Shown here in pieces: positions 17,339 to 26,252 of a stretch of 64,000 nt of DNA. The DNA is from Cytophagales bacterium (GTDB taxonomy: Bacteria; Bacteroidota; Bacteroidia; Cytophagales; Cyclobacteriaceae). The position numbers and the translations under genes were made by a program. The stretch spans positions 186,001 through 250,000 of the forward strand of contig JAAFHY010000001.1 in the NCBI GenBank assembly GCA_013298505.1. The letters are read 5' to 3'. Position 1 is the stretch's first letter, and each line of letters starts with the position of its first letter. A model generated the notes under the pieces. That model did no database searches, had not been told where the DNA came from, and saw only the letters and a program-made list of their open reading frames with translations.

Positions 17339-17933
17339 GATGACCCAACACAATCAGCAACTGAATTTTTTCAATAAGCTCGGGAAAAACTTTTTTACGT
17401 ATAGAGGCAAGTAACGAACAGCGATCTTCAAAATGTTGTTTTTCTATAGTCATCCCAAAATCCTTCAACAGTCGCATTACTTCTGGAGTGGCCGTATAAT
17501 CATACAACAACTGAATTTTTTCTGTTACATCTTTTTCTACAATTGTGCATTGATTCAACGCTAGTGCAGCGCTTTCGCGATACGCATGAATCAGTCCGCT
17601 CACACCCAATTTGGTGCCGCCAAAGTAGCGCACAACTACCACAAGCGAATTGGTTAAATTTCGACTGCGAAGTTGACCTAAGACAGGGTCGCCCGCAGAA
17701 TGATTCGGCTCGCCATCATCGTTCGCCCGAAATTTAGAACCATCTGCGCCAAGCACATAGGCGTAACAGTGATGTGTGGCATCAAAGAATTTTTTCCGAA
17801 GAGTTACCAGATGCTCTTTCACTTCATCATCATTGCTCACTGGAAATGCAAAGGAGAAAAATTTACTGCCACTATCTTTGAACACGCCTTTGGCTGATGC
17901 TTGAATGGTGAAGTAGGAAAAGGGAGTTGACAA
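17292..17933 (-). CDS. YigZ/IMPACT family protein (UPF0029)
   Basis: 213 residues. The conserved IMPACT-type core has DATHHCYAYVLG, DDGEPNHSAGDPVLGQL and VVVVRYFGGTKLGVSGL, followed by a smaller C-terminal domain of the DUF1949 type. The family is linked to translation control and nucleic-acid binding, but the molecular role is unsettled. The start must be TTG at 17931-17933 (MSTPFSYFTI): there is no ATG or GTG between it and the upstream in-frame stop, and homologues begin at this point. It is convergent with, and overlaps, the GNAT-DUF952 gene, and diverges from the YpdA gene. Confidence 0.88.
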   Translation of the reverse strand: MSTPFSYFTIQASAKGVFKDSGSKFFSFAFPVSNDDEVKEHLVTLRKKFFDATHHCYAYVLGADGSKFRANDDGEPNHSAGDPVLGQLRSRNLTNSLVVVVRYFGGTKLGVSGLIHAYRESAALALNQCTIVEKDVTEKIQLLYDYTATPEVMRLLKDFGMTIEKQHFEDRCSLLASIRKKVFPELIEKIQLLIVLGHPMEIVTPPLSQSPRD

Positions 17934-18004
17934 AGCTAGAGTATGAAATACAAATGTAAACCTATCATGGAAATCTCCTTATCTTGAGAATTCAATTAAA
18001 AAAA

Positions 18005-18970
18005 ATGACAGAACTGGATGTGGTAATTGTGGGAGCCGGACCCATTGGTTTGGCGTGTGGCATAGAAGCTAAGAAAGCGGGTCTCCGCTACAGCATTATT
18101 GACAAAGGCGTGCTGGTGAACTCGCTGTATCACTACCCCAACAACATGACTTTTTTTTCTACTTCCGAAAAGTTGGAGATAGGCGAAGTTCCTTTCATTT
18201 CTAATAACCCAAAGCCTACACGATCTGAAGCACTTGAGTATTACAGGCGCGTTTGCACGAGCTGGAAGCTGCAAGTGCAACTCTACGAAAAAGTAGAAAG
18301 CATCAACCAAGAAGACACGACATTCAAAGTAGTTACAACTAAAAATCAATATCGAGCACGCAAAGTAATCCTTGCTTTGGGATTTTATGACTTGCCTTTT
18401 CTGCTGAATGTGCCGGGCGAAGATCTTCCAAAAGTGAAGCACTATTACGATGAGCCACATCCGTACTTTGGTCAGAAGATCATAGTGATTGGTGCAGCTA
18501 ATTCTGCGGTAGATGTAGCCCTTGAAACGTGGCGCAAAGGCGCGGACGTAACCATGGTGGTGCGCGAACCGGCCATAGGAGAAAATGTAAAGTATTGGGC
18601 GCGTCCCGATATAGAAAACCGAATCAAAGAGGGTTCAATTAAAGCACACTTCCTTTCTGAAGTAGTGTGTATCCATCCCACGCAAGTGGAAATAAAAACA
18701 CCTACCGGAAATGTTGCTATTGAAAATGATTTTGTGTTAGCGATGACAGGCTACCAACCGCCTTTTGATTTTATGAAATTGGCTGGTGTGCAGTTTCTGG
18801 ATGACGAATTTCACACACCCGTTTACAATGAGCAAACCATGGAGAGCAATGTAAGTGGAATATATTTAGCAGGCGTGGTTTGTGGCGGACTAAAAACAAA
18901 CAAATGGTTTATAGAAAACTCGCGCATTCATGCTGAGATTATTATCAATCATGTTCGTAGAACCCTCTAA
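18005..18970 (+). CDS. ypdA: YpdA-family FAD/NAD(P) oxidoreductase (putative bacillithiol disulfide reductase)
   Basis: 321 residues. There are two dinucleotide-binding motifs: GAGPIGLACG at the N-terminus for FAD and GAANSAVDVAL near residue 165 for NAD(P)H. The blocks LYHYPNNMTFFST and KTNKWFIENSR match the YpdA family, which reduces bacillithiol disulfide in Firmicutes. There is no redox-active CxxC, as is normal for YpdA. No bacillithiol synthesis gene is in the window, so the substrate is inferred. ATG 18005 was preferred to TTG 17984. It is convergent with the TonB receptor, with a 4-bp overlap of the stops. Confidence 0.85.
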   Translation: MTELDVVIVGAGPIGLACGIEAKKAGLRYSIIDKGVLVNSLYHYPNNMTFFSTSEKLEIGEVPFISNNPKPTRSEALEYYRRVCTSWKLQVQLYEKVESINQEDTTFKVVTTKNQYRARKVILALGFYDLPFLLNVPGEDLPKVKHYYDEPHPYFGQKIIVIGAANSAVDVALETWRKGADVTMVVREPAIGENVKYWARPDIENRIKEGSIKAHFLSEVVCIHPTQVEIKTPTGNVAIENDFVLAMTGYQPPFDFMKLAGVQFLDDEFHTPVYNEQTMESNVSGIYLAGVVCGGLKTNKWFIENSRIHAEIIINHVRRTL

Positions 18971-20994
18971 TTTTTTGAGATAGAAAGCGACATGCCTATA
19001 AAATAATTTCGGGTAGCGGTAGCATTATAAAATCGATTGGCTGCTGCATTCAAATCATTTCCTAAACTGTATTTTTGATCGAGAAGGTTATCTACACCAA
19101 ACCAGAAGTCAAGCTGTTGGCCAGAATTTATTTTGCGCGAATAGCTTATTTTAGAGCCTACCAAAAAATAATCAGCAGCATAATCCGCATTTGCATCATT
19201 CAATGGAATTCGATCGGTGTAGTTTATAGTGGTATGGAGCGAAAGCGATGGAGTCATCCCAATATCAACACCGCCAGCAATAATGATTGGTGCTACACCG
19301 GTTAATTGCTTGCCCGAGTAATCAGTATCTCTTTTATTGTACGCGCCAAACCGATACCGATTCAGCGTACAGCTGCTCCACCATTGCAGAGAGCGAATAA
19401 ATTCTTTTCGATTATCAAATACATTCCAATTCAGCGTAAGCTCGGCTCCCTTTTGATCGGTGTTGCCAGCGTTGATAAAATAATCAGCATTGTTTAAGCG
19501 CTGCACCACAATCGTTTGATCTAATGCAAAATAGTAGAGCGCTACTTCGTACGAAAAACGACCTACGTTTCCTTTTGCACCCACTTCGTAATTCACGCCT
19601 GTTTCTGCTTGCAACGAATCGTTAAAATTGATGGTAGAAGGGCGGACTTCTGCTACCGTAGGCGGAGAAAAACCTTTGCTTACAGAACCATACACCGAGA
19701 GATTCTTACTCACCTTTTTTAAGATTGCTAAGCGAGGAGAAAAGGAAGGATCGAATTCGCGCTGTTGCCGAATGGCTGGTATCGTAGATAGGCGATTGAA
19801 TTTGTAACCAATGAAACTATAACTCGATCCAATAGTTAGTGAGTAATTTTTGGGCAGATCCAACTCTAATTGACCAAAGCCAATCAATAATCGCGAATCA
19901 ATTTCATCTTCTACTTGTAGGTTGCCTGCATTGCCAAATACATTATCGAAGGTGCGAATGGGGGAATGAAAAAACTGAAGTTCAGCACCAAAAGTAACCT
20001 TGCCTTTGAGTAAGCCTTCAGTAAAGCCATATTGAGTTTCTATGCGGCCTCCGGCATTTTCTTCTTTCCGTTTTTCGTAGTTAAGAAAAGTAGGATTTAC
20101 AAAATCAGTAGTAGAAGCATAAGCCCCTAATTGAACCGACCACTTTTCATTCCATTGATGATCGTAAGAGAGGCCGCCAAAGAAAGTTTTGTTGTTGACA
20201 GAAGCCTTTTTGCTGGCAGCCTCACCTCGGGCTTGTGCAGGGTTGGCATCGTATTGCGCTTGCGTGAGGCCACCCGGAGTTTGATAAAATAAATCGGTGT
20301 AAAACAAACTAGACGACAATACTCCGCGATCTCCGATGGCATGTTGTAATTGCAATGAAAAAGCATCGCGGTTGGTGCTGCTGTTTTGCCGATAACCTTC
20401 ACTTTGCTGATGCGCATAGGTGAAGGCTACTTTAGCTTTGTCGATCGATCCGTTTACCATTGCCTGTACATTGAATAAACCAAAACTTCCGGTGGTTGAT
20501 CGAACAGAAATTTGATTTCCTTTTCCCGACCAGGCGTTCAATAAAATCACACCACCCGTGCCTGCCCCATATAAGCTACCAGATGGCCCCTTCAAAATTT
20601 CTATTTTATCTAACGATGCATTGTCGAGCAAGTTGAGGTAGGTGTTGCCACCACCATCGGTTAGGGGCAATCTATTCCAATATACTTTTACATTTCTAAT
20701 TCCAAAGGGTGCGCGCAGCGAACTTCCCCGAATAGCAATGCGATAACTTCCGGGCGATCGTTCTTCCATACGAACGCCAGCAACGGTATTGAAAGCACTA
20801 ACTAATGATTGATTATTGAAACGTTTCAGTTGTAGAGAATCTAACACGGCAATGGATGCCGGAACTAATGTGATTGATTTATTAGCGGCATAACTTTTTA
20901 CAATCACTTCTGAAAGTAAACGCGTTGAATCTACTGCTTGTGCAAACGAGGCACAGTTACAAACGGAAAGCCAACTGAACCAAAGCCACCGCAT
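18967..20994 (-). CDS. TonB-dependent outer-membrane receptor
   Basis: 675 residues: a short signal peptide ending near CASFAQA, a plug domain (about residues 40-150 with VRMEERSPGSYRIAIRGSS and LKGPSGSLYGAGTGGVILL), then a 22-strand-type barrel. The C-terminus reads RNYFIGMSLSISKN. These receptors import siderophores, vitamins or glycans using TonB energy. There is no SusD partner and no N-terminal carboxypeptidase-like domain, so a metal chelate or cofactor is more likely than a polysaccharide; this is inference. The ATG overlaps the ispH stop (ATGA), so the two are translationally coupled, although their functions are unrelated. Confidence 0.92.
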   Translation of the reverse strand: MRWLWFSWLSVCNCASFAQAVDSTRLLSEVIVKSYAANKSITLVPASIAVLDSLQLKRFNNQSLVSAFNTVAGVRMEERSPGSYRIAIRGSSLRAPFGIRNVKVYWNRLPLTDGGGNTYLNLLDNASLDKIEILKGPSGSLYGAGTGGVILLNAWSGKGNQISVRSTTGSFGLFNVQAMVNGSIDKAKVAFTYAHQQSEGYRQNSSTNRDAFSLQLQHAIGDRGVLSSSLFYTDLFYQTPGGLTQAQYDANPAQARGEAASKKASVNNKTFFGGLSYDHQWNEKWSVQLGAYASTTDFVNPTFLNYEKRKEENAGGRIETQYGFTEGLLKGKVTFGAELQFFHSPIRTFDNVFGNAGNLQVEDEIDSRLLIGFGQLELDLPKNYSLTIGSSYSFIGYKFNRLSTIPAIRQQREFDPSFSPRLAILKKVSKNLSVYGSVSKGFSPPTVAEVRPSTINFNDSLQAETGVNYEVGAKGNVGRFSYEVALYYFALDQTIVVQRLNNADYFINAGNTDQKGAELTLNWNVFDNRKEFIRSLQWWSSCTLNRYRFGAYNKRDTDYSGKQLTGVAPIIIAGGVDIGMTPSLSLHTTINYTDRIPLNDANADYAADYFLVGSKISYSRKINSGQQLDFWFGVDNLLDQKYSLGNDLNAAANRFYNATATRNYFIGMSLSISKN

Positions 20995-22211
20995 CAATAA
21001 TTGGCCAACACTTCGTCTACACTTTTTGCCTGCTCAAAATAACCAACGAGTTTCATCATCACTTTGTCCACTAATGTATCGGGGCAAGAAGCACCACTCG
21101 TCAATATAATTTTTAATGGTTTTTTAGTTGGCAAAAATTGATGCGTGGTGATGAGTTCTTTTTTATGATAGTTGAAGTGCTGAATCTCTTCTTTTGATTT
21201 TATTTCGCTATCGGAGTGAATGAAGAAGGTGTTAAAATGACGCTCGCACAATTCTACAATATGTGAAGTATTCGAGCTGTTATAGCCACCGACTACAATG
21301 GCCAAGTCGGCATCAGTTTTCAATAACTCGTACGTAGCGTCTTGGTTATCATTCGTAGCATAGCATAGCGTGTCTCGCGTTTCGGCAAAATGATTTTTGA
21401 TATTACTTTCGCCAAAATGGGTAACCATTATCTGTTTGAAGAAGTCGGCAATCGCTTGGGTTTCGGTGGCAAGCATTGTAGTTTGATTGACCACACCAAT
21501 TCGTTGCAGGTGAATAGAAGGATCGAAGCCAGCAGAAAATTTTCCGTTGAACTCATCAAAAAATTCGTCATGTGTTTTACTGCCCACTATGTAGTTGCTT
21601 AAGCGAATGGCATCTTCCATGTCGCGCACAATAATTGAGTGGCCTTGACCCGAGCTGTGCGAAAAAGTTGCGCGTGTTTCTTCGTGCTTGGGCTTGCCGT
21701 GAATAATAACGGTATAATTTTCCTGACCTAGTTTTTCTGCCCGATTCCACACCTTCTCTACAAAAGGGCAAGTGGTGTTGTATTTCTGTACATCTACTCC
21801 CTTATCGATCAACAGTTTTTCAACCTCCAGTGTTGTGCCAAACGCAGGTATAATTACGATGTCTCTGGCATGCACATCCTCCCACGGAATGAAATGCGAA
21901 CCATCAGTATCCATAATAAATCGGATCCCCCTGCTTTGCAAGTCTTTGTTCACTTCTTGGTTGTGGATCATCTGACTGAGCAAATAAACATTCTTGTCAG
22001 GATTTTCTTCGAGTGCGCGGTAGCTGATTTCAATGGCATTTTCTACGCCATAACAAAACCCAAAATGTCGGGCAATAAAAAATTGAATGGGGCCAAAATC
22101 TAAAATCGTGGGCGAAAAATCTTGCTTACGCAGATCGCTTTTTCTACGCGCTTCTTTTACCCTTCCGGTGATGGAAGATCGGTAGTAGGCGGGGATGTCG
22201 AACTTTTTAAT
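20994..22211 (-). CDS. ispH: 4-hydroxy-3-methylbut-2-enyl diphosphate reductase IspH, apparent ATT start
   Basis: The last enzyme of the MEP isoprenoid pathway, an iron-sulfur reductase producing IPP and DMAPP. The three cluster cysteines are present in GFCYGVENA, NTTCPFVEKVW and GASCPDTLVD. The family N-terminal region (DFGP, IARHFGFCYGVENAIEIS) lies upstream of the first ATG/GTG/TTG codons, so the start must be further out. Between the in-frame stop at 22215-22217 and this region there is no ATG, GTG or TTG. ATT at 22209-22211, followed by KKFDIPAYYRSS, sits where homologues have their Met and gives 405 residues, the expected size. An uncommon ATT start or a base error is implied. Confidence 0.9.
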   Translation of the reverse strand: MKKFDIPAYYRSSITGRVKEARRKSDLRKQDFSPTILDFGPIQFFIARHFGFCYGVENAIEISYRALEENPDKNVYLLSQMIHNQEVNKDLQSRGIRFIMDTDGSHFIPWEDVHARDIVIIPAFGTTLEVEKLLIDKGVDVQKYNTTCPFVEKVWNRAEKLGQENYTVIIHGKPKHEETRATFSHSSGQGHSIIVRDMEDAIRLSNYIVGSKTHDEFFDEFNGKFSAGFDPSIHLQRIGVVNQTTMLATETQAIADFFKQIMVTHFGESNIKNHFAETRDTLCYATNDNQDATYELLKTDADLAIVVGGYNSSNTSHIVELCERHFNTFFIHSDSEIKSKEEIQHFNYHKKELITTHQFLPTKKPLKIILTSGASCPDTLVDKVMMKLVGYFEQAKSVDEVLANY

Positions 22212-22263
22212 GACTTATCTATTTTAAGGAATGTAAAAGTAGTGTGTTTGAGACGATGCTCAT

Positions 22264-22290
22264 AAAAAAGCCCCGCATTTCTGCGGGGCT
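22264..22290 (-). terminator. Rho-independent terminator after the DegP operon
   Basis: A GC-rich 8-bp stem, AGCCCCGC/GCGGGGCT, with a 6-base loop at 22269-22290. On the minus strand it is followed by a run of six T. It begins a few bases after the stop of the small ORF at 22297 and separates it from ispH. Confidence 0.9.
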
Positions 22291-22296
22291 CTTTCT

Positions 22297-22470
22297 TTAT
22301 GCTGCTTTGCTAAGCTTATCTTCTTTGACTGTTGCCGTTCGCACCTCCTTCGATTCGATGTCGAACGATTTTACCTGAATCCAGTTGTTCTTGATGTACT
22401 TCAGTACCTCCATTACTTTTCCATCTAGCTTGTTACGAACGCGCTCTCCTTTCTTAAATAGCTTCCTCAT
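22297..22470 (-). CDS. Small conserved-looking basic protein next to the DegP-type protease
   Basis: 57 residues, starting MRKLFKKGERVRNKLDGKV and ending KEDKLSKAA. It reads as a compact beta-rich SH3/KOW-like module, reminiscent of the YodC/DUF2158 small proteins, but I do not recognise a named family. It starts 17 bp after the DegP stop, on the same strand, and is followed directly by a strong terminator, so it is the last gene of that operon. Coding-like composition and this tight placement support it. It has no signal peptide, so it is cytoplasmic, unlike its neighbour. Confidence 0.7.
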   Translation of the reverse strand: MRKLFKKGERVRNKLDGKVMEVLKYIKNNWIQVKSFDIESKEVRTATVKEDKLSKAA

Positions 22471-22487
22471 ACTTAAACGGGTTTAGT

Positions 22488-23996
22488 TTACTTTCTTAAT
22501 GCGTATATATACTCTCGCGGGTAGTCGGGGTAAACACCTTCAAAGGTGATTAACTCACCCCCTTTTTTGGAGGTCAATATATCGGTAATTTGTTTAGCAG
22601 AGGATACTGGATTGTTATCAATAAAAGTGATAATAAACCCAGCGCGCATATCTGTGTACTTCTCTACTTTTCCGGTTTCTAGGGACTTTACCCTCACGCC
22701 ATTTTTTAAATCGAGGCGACTCAATACTTTATTGTCCATATCTTCTAGCTCTAAACCGAGCGAGGCAACGGCATCTTTTTCTTCGCGCTTTACAGTACCA
22801 ATGTTTCCTTCTTTGTTTTTTAAGGTAACAGGTATAATAATGCTTTGCCCTTTTCTATCAACAGTCAACGATACCTTATCTCCAGGGCGTTTGCGGCCAA
22901 TGTATTCGATCAAGGCAGCACTTGATTTGATGGGAGCAGCATCTATTTTTATTACCACATCACCTTCTTTTAAACCCGCATCTTTGGCAGCACTTTTTAC
23001 ACCTTCGGCAAACCCCGAAACATAAGCACCTTCATTAACCGAAAGATCAAATTCTTTTTTCAAATCGCTGTTAACACTTCCTACCTGCACACCAAGCCAC
23101 CCGCGTTGCACTGTACCAAAGGCAAGAAGGTCTTCTACAATCTTGCTAACAATGTTTGATGGCACCGCAAAGCCATAGCCAGAGTACGAACCAGTGGGGC
23201 TTGCAATGGCCGTATTGATTCCTAAAAGTCCGCCATCTAAATTAACCAATGCACCACCGCTATTGCCAGGGTTAATTGCGGCATCGGTCTGAATAAAAGA
23301 TTCGATGGCGCTGCTTGCCTGCTGTCCGTTTTGTGAAGGATTGTTAGAGTTGATAATGTTGATGTTTCTTCCTTTCGCACTAATGATTCCAGCCGTAACG
23401 GTCGAGTTTAAATTGAAGGGATTTCCAACGGCCAACACCCACTCACCTACTCTTGAATTATCCGAATCGACAAACGAAAGATGCGGTAGGTTTTTTTCAT
23501 TTACTTTTATGACGGCCAAATCAGTATCCGGATCGGTGCCAATTACCTCAGCTTTGAAAGAACGATTGTCGCTTAGAGTAACTTCTACCACATCGGCATC
23601 TTTTACCACGTGGTTGTTGGTAACAATGTAACCATCGCCATTTATAATTACACCCGATCCGGTGCTTTGCGAAGGGCCTCGCTCTATGGGGCCATTGGGC
23701 CCAAAGAAAAACTGAAACGGGTCGTCCGGATTTCGCTCTCTGTTTATCTTCTGACCACTTTGCGAGCTTTTTATATGAACAACCGCTTGGGTAACTTTTT
23801 CGGCAGTTCCGGTAAAATCAAGCGCCACGGCCTCGCCTTTTTCATTAACACGATAAGCTACCTGAGCCAGCGGAAGCCCATTGATATGTTCAATTTTTAC
23901 TTGTTGATTGGCATCGTTGCCGAAGTAACGATTGGCAACCAATGTTATGATGCTGCCCAAAACAGCAGCCACCAACAGGGAACCAAATTTTTTCAT
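22488..23996 (-). CDS. DegP/DegQ (HtrA) family periplasmic serine protease
   Basis: 502 residues: an N-terminal signal anchor (SLLVAAVLGSIITLVA), then a trypsin-like domain with the full catalytic triad: His in TNNHVV, Asp in DTDLAVI and Ser in GNSGGAL. Two PDZ domains follow, the first with GYGFAVP before it and GWLGVQVGS at its start. The family degrades or refolds misfolded envelope proteins. The Gly/Pro-rich FFFGPNGP loop before the first strand is typical. It is the first gene of a two-gene operon ending at the terminator near 22270. Confidence 0.95.
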   Translation of the reverse strand: MKKFGSLLVAAVLGSIITLVANRYFGNDANQQVKIEHINGLPLAQVAYRVNEKGEAVALDFTGTAEKVTQAVVHIKSSQSGQKINRERNPDDPFQFFFGPNGPIERGPSQSTGSGVIINGDGYIVTNNHVVKDADVVEVTLSDNRSFKAEVIGTDPDTDLAVIKVNEKNLPHLSFVDSDNSRVGEWVLAVGNPFNLNSTVTAGIISAKGRNINIINSNNPSQNGQQASSAIESFIQTDAAINPGNSGGALVNLDGGLLGINTAIASPTGSYSGYGFAVPSNIVSKIVEDLLAFGTVQRGWLGVQVGSVNSDLKKEFDLSVNEGAYVSGFAEGVKSAAKDAGLKEGDVVIKIDAAPIKSSAALIEYIGRKRPGDKVSLTVDRKGQSIIIPVTLKNKEGNIGTVKREEKDAVASLGLELEDMDNKVLSRLDLKNGVRVKSLETGKVEKYTDMRAGFIITFIDNNPVSSAKQITDILTSKKGGELITFEGVYPDYPREYIYALRK

Positions 23997-24140
23997 AAGT
24001 ATATTAAATTTTAAAGTTTTGCGTGCGTGAGATGATGCCCACTGAAAAAAAGTTGTACGTGTAGATAGATTTTTTCAGCGCGACTTCTCACCCATTAACT
24101 TACGCTAGGCTATCAACGTTAGTGCGATTAAAAAAGTTTT

Positions 24141-24728
24141 TTACTTTTTAACAAGTTCGCCACTGCGATATTCATATTCAATGGACAGCTTGCCATCCTC
24201 ATCGTACCATTTTGAAACACCCTCTCGAACGCCATTTTTGTAATTACTCTCTTCCATCAGCTTGGCATTGTCGTAATAGATTTTTACAACACCCTCAATT
24301 TTGCCAAACTGATAAATGCGCTCTTCTTTTAATTGTGAATAATAAAATTCTTTGTAATCACCGTGGCGCAATCCTTTATGATGATAGTAGCGCTTGGTCA
24401 TCTGCCCTGTGGTACCGAGCTCCATGTAAATGCCTTCTTTTTCGCCATTGACATAACTCGTAATACTTTTTACCAACCCATTAGAATAGTATTCTGTCCA
24501 AGCACCCTCTTTCCGTTCGTTTACAAAAGTGCCATCGGCAGATTTTGAACCACCATTTTCTGAAAGCGTTGCGCGAACCATTCCACGAGCATCGGTAAAC
24601 TCTTCACGAATAGCGGCTGAAGGAATGCCATCGATTTTGAGGGTGTCTTGCACCAATACTTCGGTGGGTTTAGAGGCAGGGGTTGAGCAAGCCATCACCA
24701 CAATCAACAATAAAAAAGCTCTAATCAT
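24141..24728 (-). CDS. MORN_2-repeat lipoprotein (YwqK-like)
   Basis: 195 residues with a lipobox signal peptide (MIRAFLLLIVVMAC). About five repeats follow of the form EGxxxxYYxNGxxxxxxxYxxG, e.g. KEGAWTEYYSNGLVKS and REGVSKWYDEDGKLS; these are MORN-variant (MORN_2) repeats. Databases often label such proteins YwqK-type antitoxins, but nothing here shows a toxin-antitoxin pair, and the lipoprotein signal argues for a surface or periplasmic role. It is divergent from the RlmI-like gene. Confidence 0.82.
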   Translation of the reverse strand: MIRAFLLLIVVMACSTPASKPTEVLVQDTLKIDGIPSAAIREEFTDARGMVRATLSENGGSKSADGTFVNERKEGAWTEYYSNGLVKSITSYVNGEKEGIYMELGTTGQMTKRYYHHKGLRHGDYKEFYYSQLKEERIYQFGKIEGVVKIYYDNAKLMEESNYKNGVREGVSKWYDEDGKLSIEYEYRSGELVKK

Positions 24729-24819
24729 AATAGTAGAATTTAACGGCCAAATATATTAACTAACTTTACCTTTCGTCAAGAGTGTGCTATCAAAAAGTCT
24801 CTCTAACAGTAAACCTAAA

Positions 24820-25992
24820 ATGGAAATAAAAGGAGTTATAACATTAAAGCAAGGAAGAGACCACTCAATCAGGCGCTATCACCCTTGGATTTTTTCGGGG
24901 GCGATTTTATCAATTGAAGGAAACCCCGAAGAGGGCGATTGGGTGGAGGTTAGGGATATATCGAAACACACACTTGCCTTTGGCCACTATCAAAAAGGAA
25001 CGATTACCGTTCGAGCGCTTACATTTTCTGCCACGTTGCCACCCGAAAATATCTATGAACAAAAAATAGAGAAGGCACTCGCTCAGCGCAGCAGTACACA
25101 AGTAATATCTGAACACACTAATTCGTATCGGTTAATACATGGCGAAGGAGATGGCTTGCCCGGACTGATAGTAGACATCTACCAATCGGTGGCTGTTATG
25201 CAAGCGCACTCGATGGGTATGCACAAAGACAGAGTTGCTATAACCCGAGCGTTGGTAAAAGCATATGAGAGTAAACTACACGCGGTATACTACAAGAGTC
25301 AAGCGACATTGACCAGTACCGAAAATGAATATTTACATGGCATGGCCGCAACACCGCATGTGGTGCTTGAGCATGAAAATAAGTTTTTGGTAGATTGGGA
25401 AGAAGGACAAAAGACAGGCTTCTTTTTGGATCAGCGCGATAACAGAAAACTATTAGGCGATTTTGCGAAAGGAAAAAAAGTATTGAATACATTTTGTTAT
25501 ACAGGCGGTTTTTCTGTTTATGCGCTTGCGGGCGGTGCCGAGTTAGTTCACTCGGTTGATTCTTCAGAGCGGGCAATTACCATGACGAGAAAGAATATTG
25601 AACTCAATGGATTCGACCCACTTCAACACGAAAGCTTTGATAGCGACACGTTTACTTTTATTAAAGATAAAAAAGACGTTTACGATTTGATCATTTTAGA
25701 CCCACCGGCATTTGCTAAGCACAAAGAAGCCAAGCACCAAGCTATGAAGGGTTACCAACGGTTGAATGCCGAAGCCATGAAAATAGTAAAACCTGGCGGA
25801 GTGATTTTTACTTTCTCGTGTTCGCAGGTAGTCGATCGTCAGCTTTTTTATGATACGGTAGTTTCTGCTGCCATACAAGCCGGAAGAACGATTAAAGTGT
25901 TACACCATCTTTCTCAACCAGCCGACCATCCGGTTTCTATTTTTCATCCAGAAGGAGAATATTTGAAGGGACTGGTTTTGTTTGTGGAGTAG
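24820..25992 (+). CDS. RlmI-like 23S rRNA cytosine methyltransferase
   Basis: 390 residues: an N-terminal PUA domain (starting KGVITLKQGRDHSIRRYHPW) and a SAM domain with motif I NTFCYTGGFSVYAL and the catalytic-region motif LDPPAFA, followed by a TFSCSQ segment. This is the RlmI/RlmK architecture (m5C in 23S rRNA in E. coli). The exact target here is inferred. ATG 24820 (MEIKGVITL) was preferred to an in-frame GTG at 24784. The gene stands alone. Confidence 0.88.
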   Translation: MEIKGVITLKQGRDHSIRRYHPWIFSGAILSIEGNPEEGDWVEVRDISKHTLAFGHYQKGTITVRALTFSATLPPENIYEQKIEKALAQRSSTQVISEHTNSYRLIHGEGDGLPGLIVDIYQSVAVMQAHSMGMHKDRVAITRALVKAYESKLHAVYYKSQATLTSTENEYLHGMAATPHVVLEHENKFLVDWEEGQKTGFFLDQRDNRKLLGDFAKGKKVLNTFCYTGGFSVYALAGGAELVHSVDSSERAITMTRKNIELNGFDPLQHESFDSDTFTFIKDKKDVYDLIILDPPAFAKHKEAKHQAMKGYQRLNAEAMKIVKPGGVIFTFSCSQVVDRQLFYDTVVSAAIQAGRTIKVLHHLSQPADHPVSIFHPEGEYLKGLVLFVE

Positions 25993-26028
25993 GGTGAAGA
26001 GTAAATGCTATTGTAAGATCTAATTTGA

Positions 26029-26053
26029 TCAGAGTTTGAGCAAACTCTAATCT
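26029..26053 (+). terminator. Hairpin downstream of the RlmI-like gene (weak terminator)
   Basis: A perfect 8-bp inverted repeat, AGAGTTTG/CAAACTCT, with a 2-base loop at 26031-26048, extended by TC/GA after a 2-base bulge. It lies 38 bp after the stop. The following sequence is A-rich and then has a T8 run at about 26070. It could end the upstream transcript; it is not a classic U-tract terminator. Confidence 0.4.
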
Positions 26054-26252
26054 GAAAATTAAAAAGTGGATTTTTTTTAAAACTTCCCAAGCCGATTTTT
26101 TCAACACCAACCACAGAACAAAATGTAAGCTTTGGGATGCGCTTCTTTAAAATAGCAACCTTGGTACTATCTAACCGGTGCATTCTTTAATCGACAACTT
26201 ATCTGAATGAAATAAAAATAGCCGTAATGTGACTTAACACTACCTTTGCCTG

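Noticed and set aside
24036-24080. CTGAAAAAA ... TTTTTTCAG hairpin upstream of the DegP gene
   Set aside because: A/T-only stem of low stability with a long loop; not convincing as a terminator or regulatory RNA.
24141-24728. Toxin-antitoxin module, from the YwqK-type antitoxin label
   Set aside because: The protein is a MORN-repeat lipoprotein and no toxin gene is adjacent.
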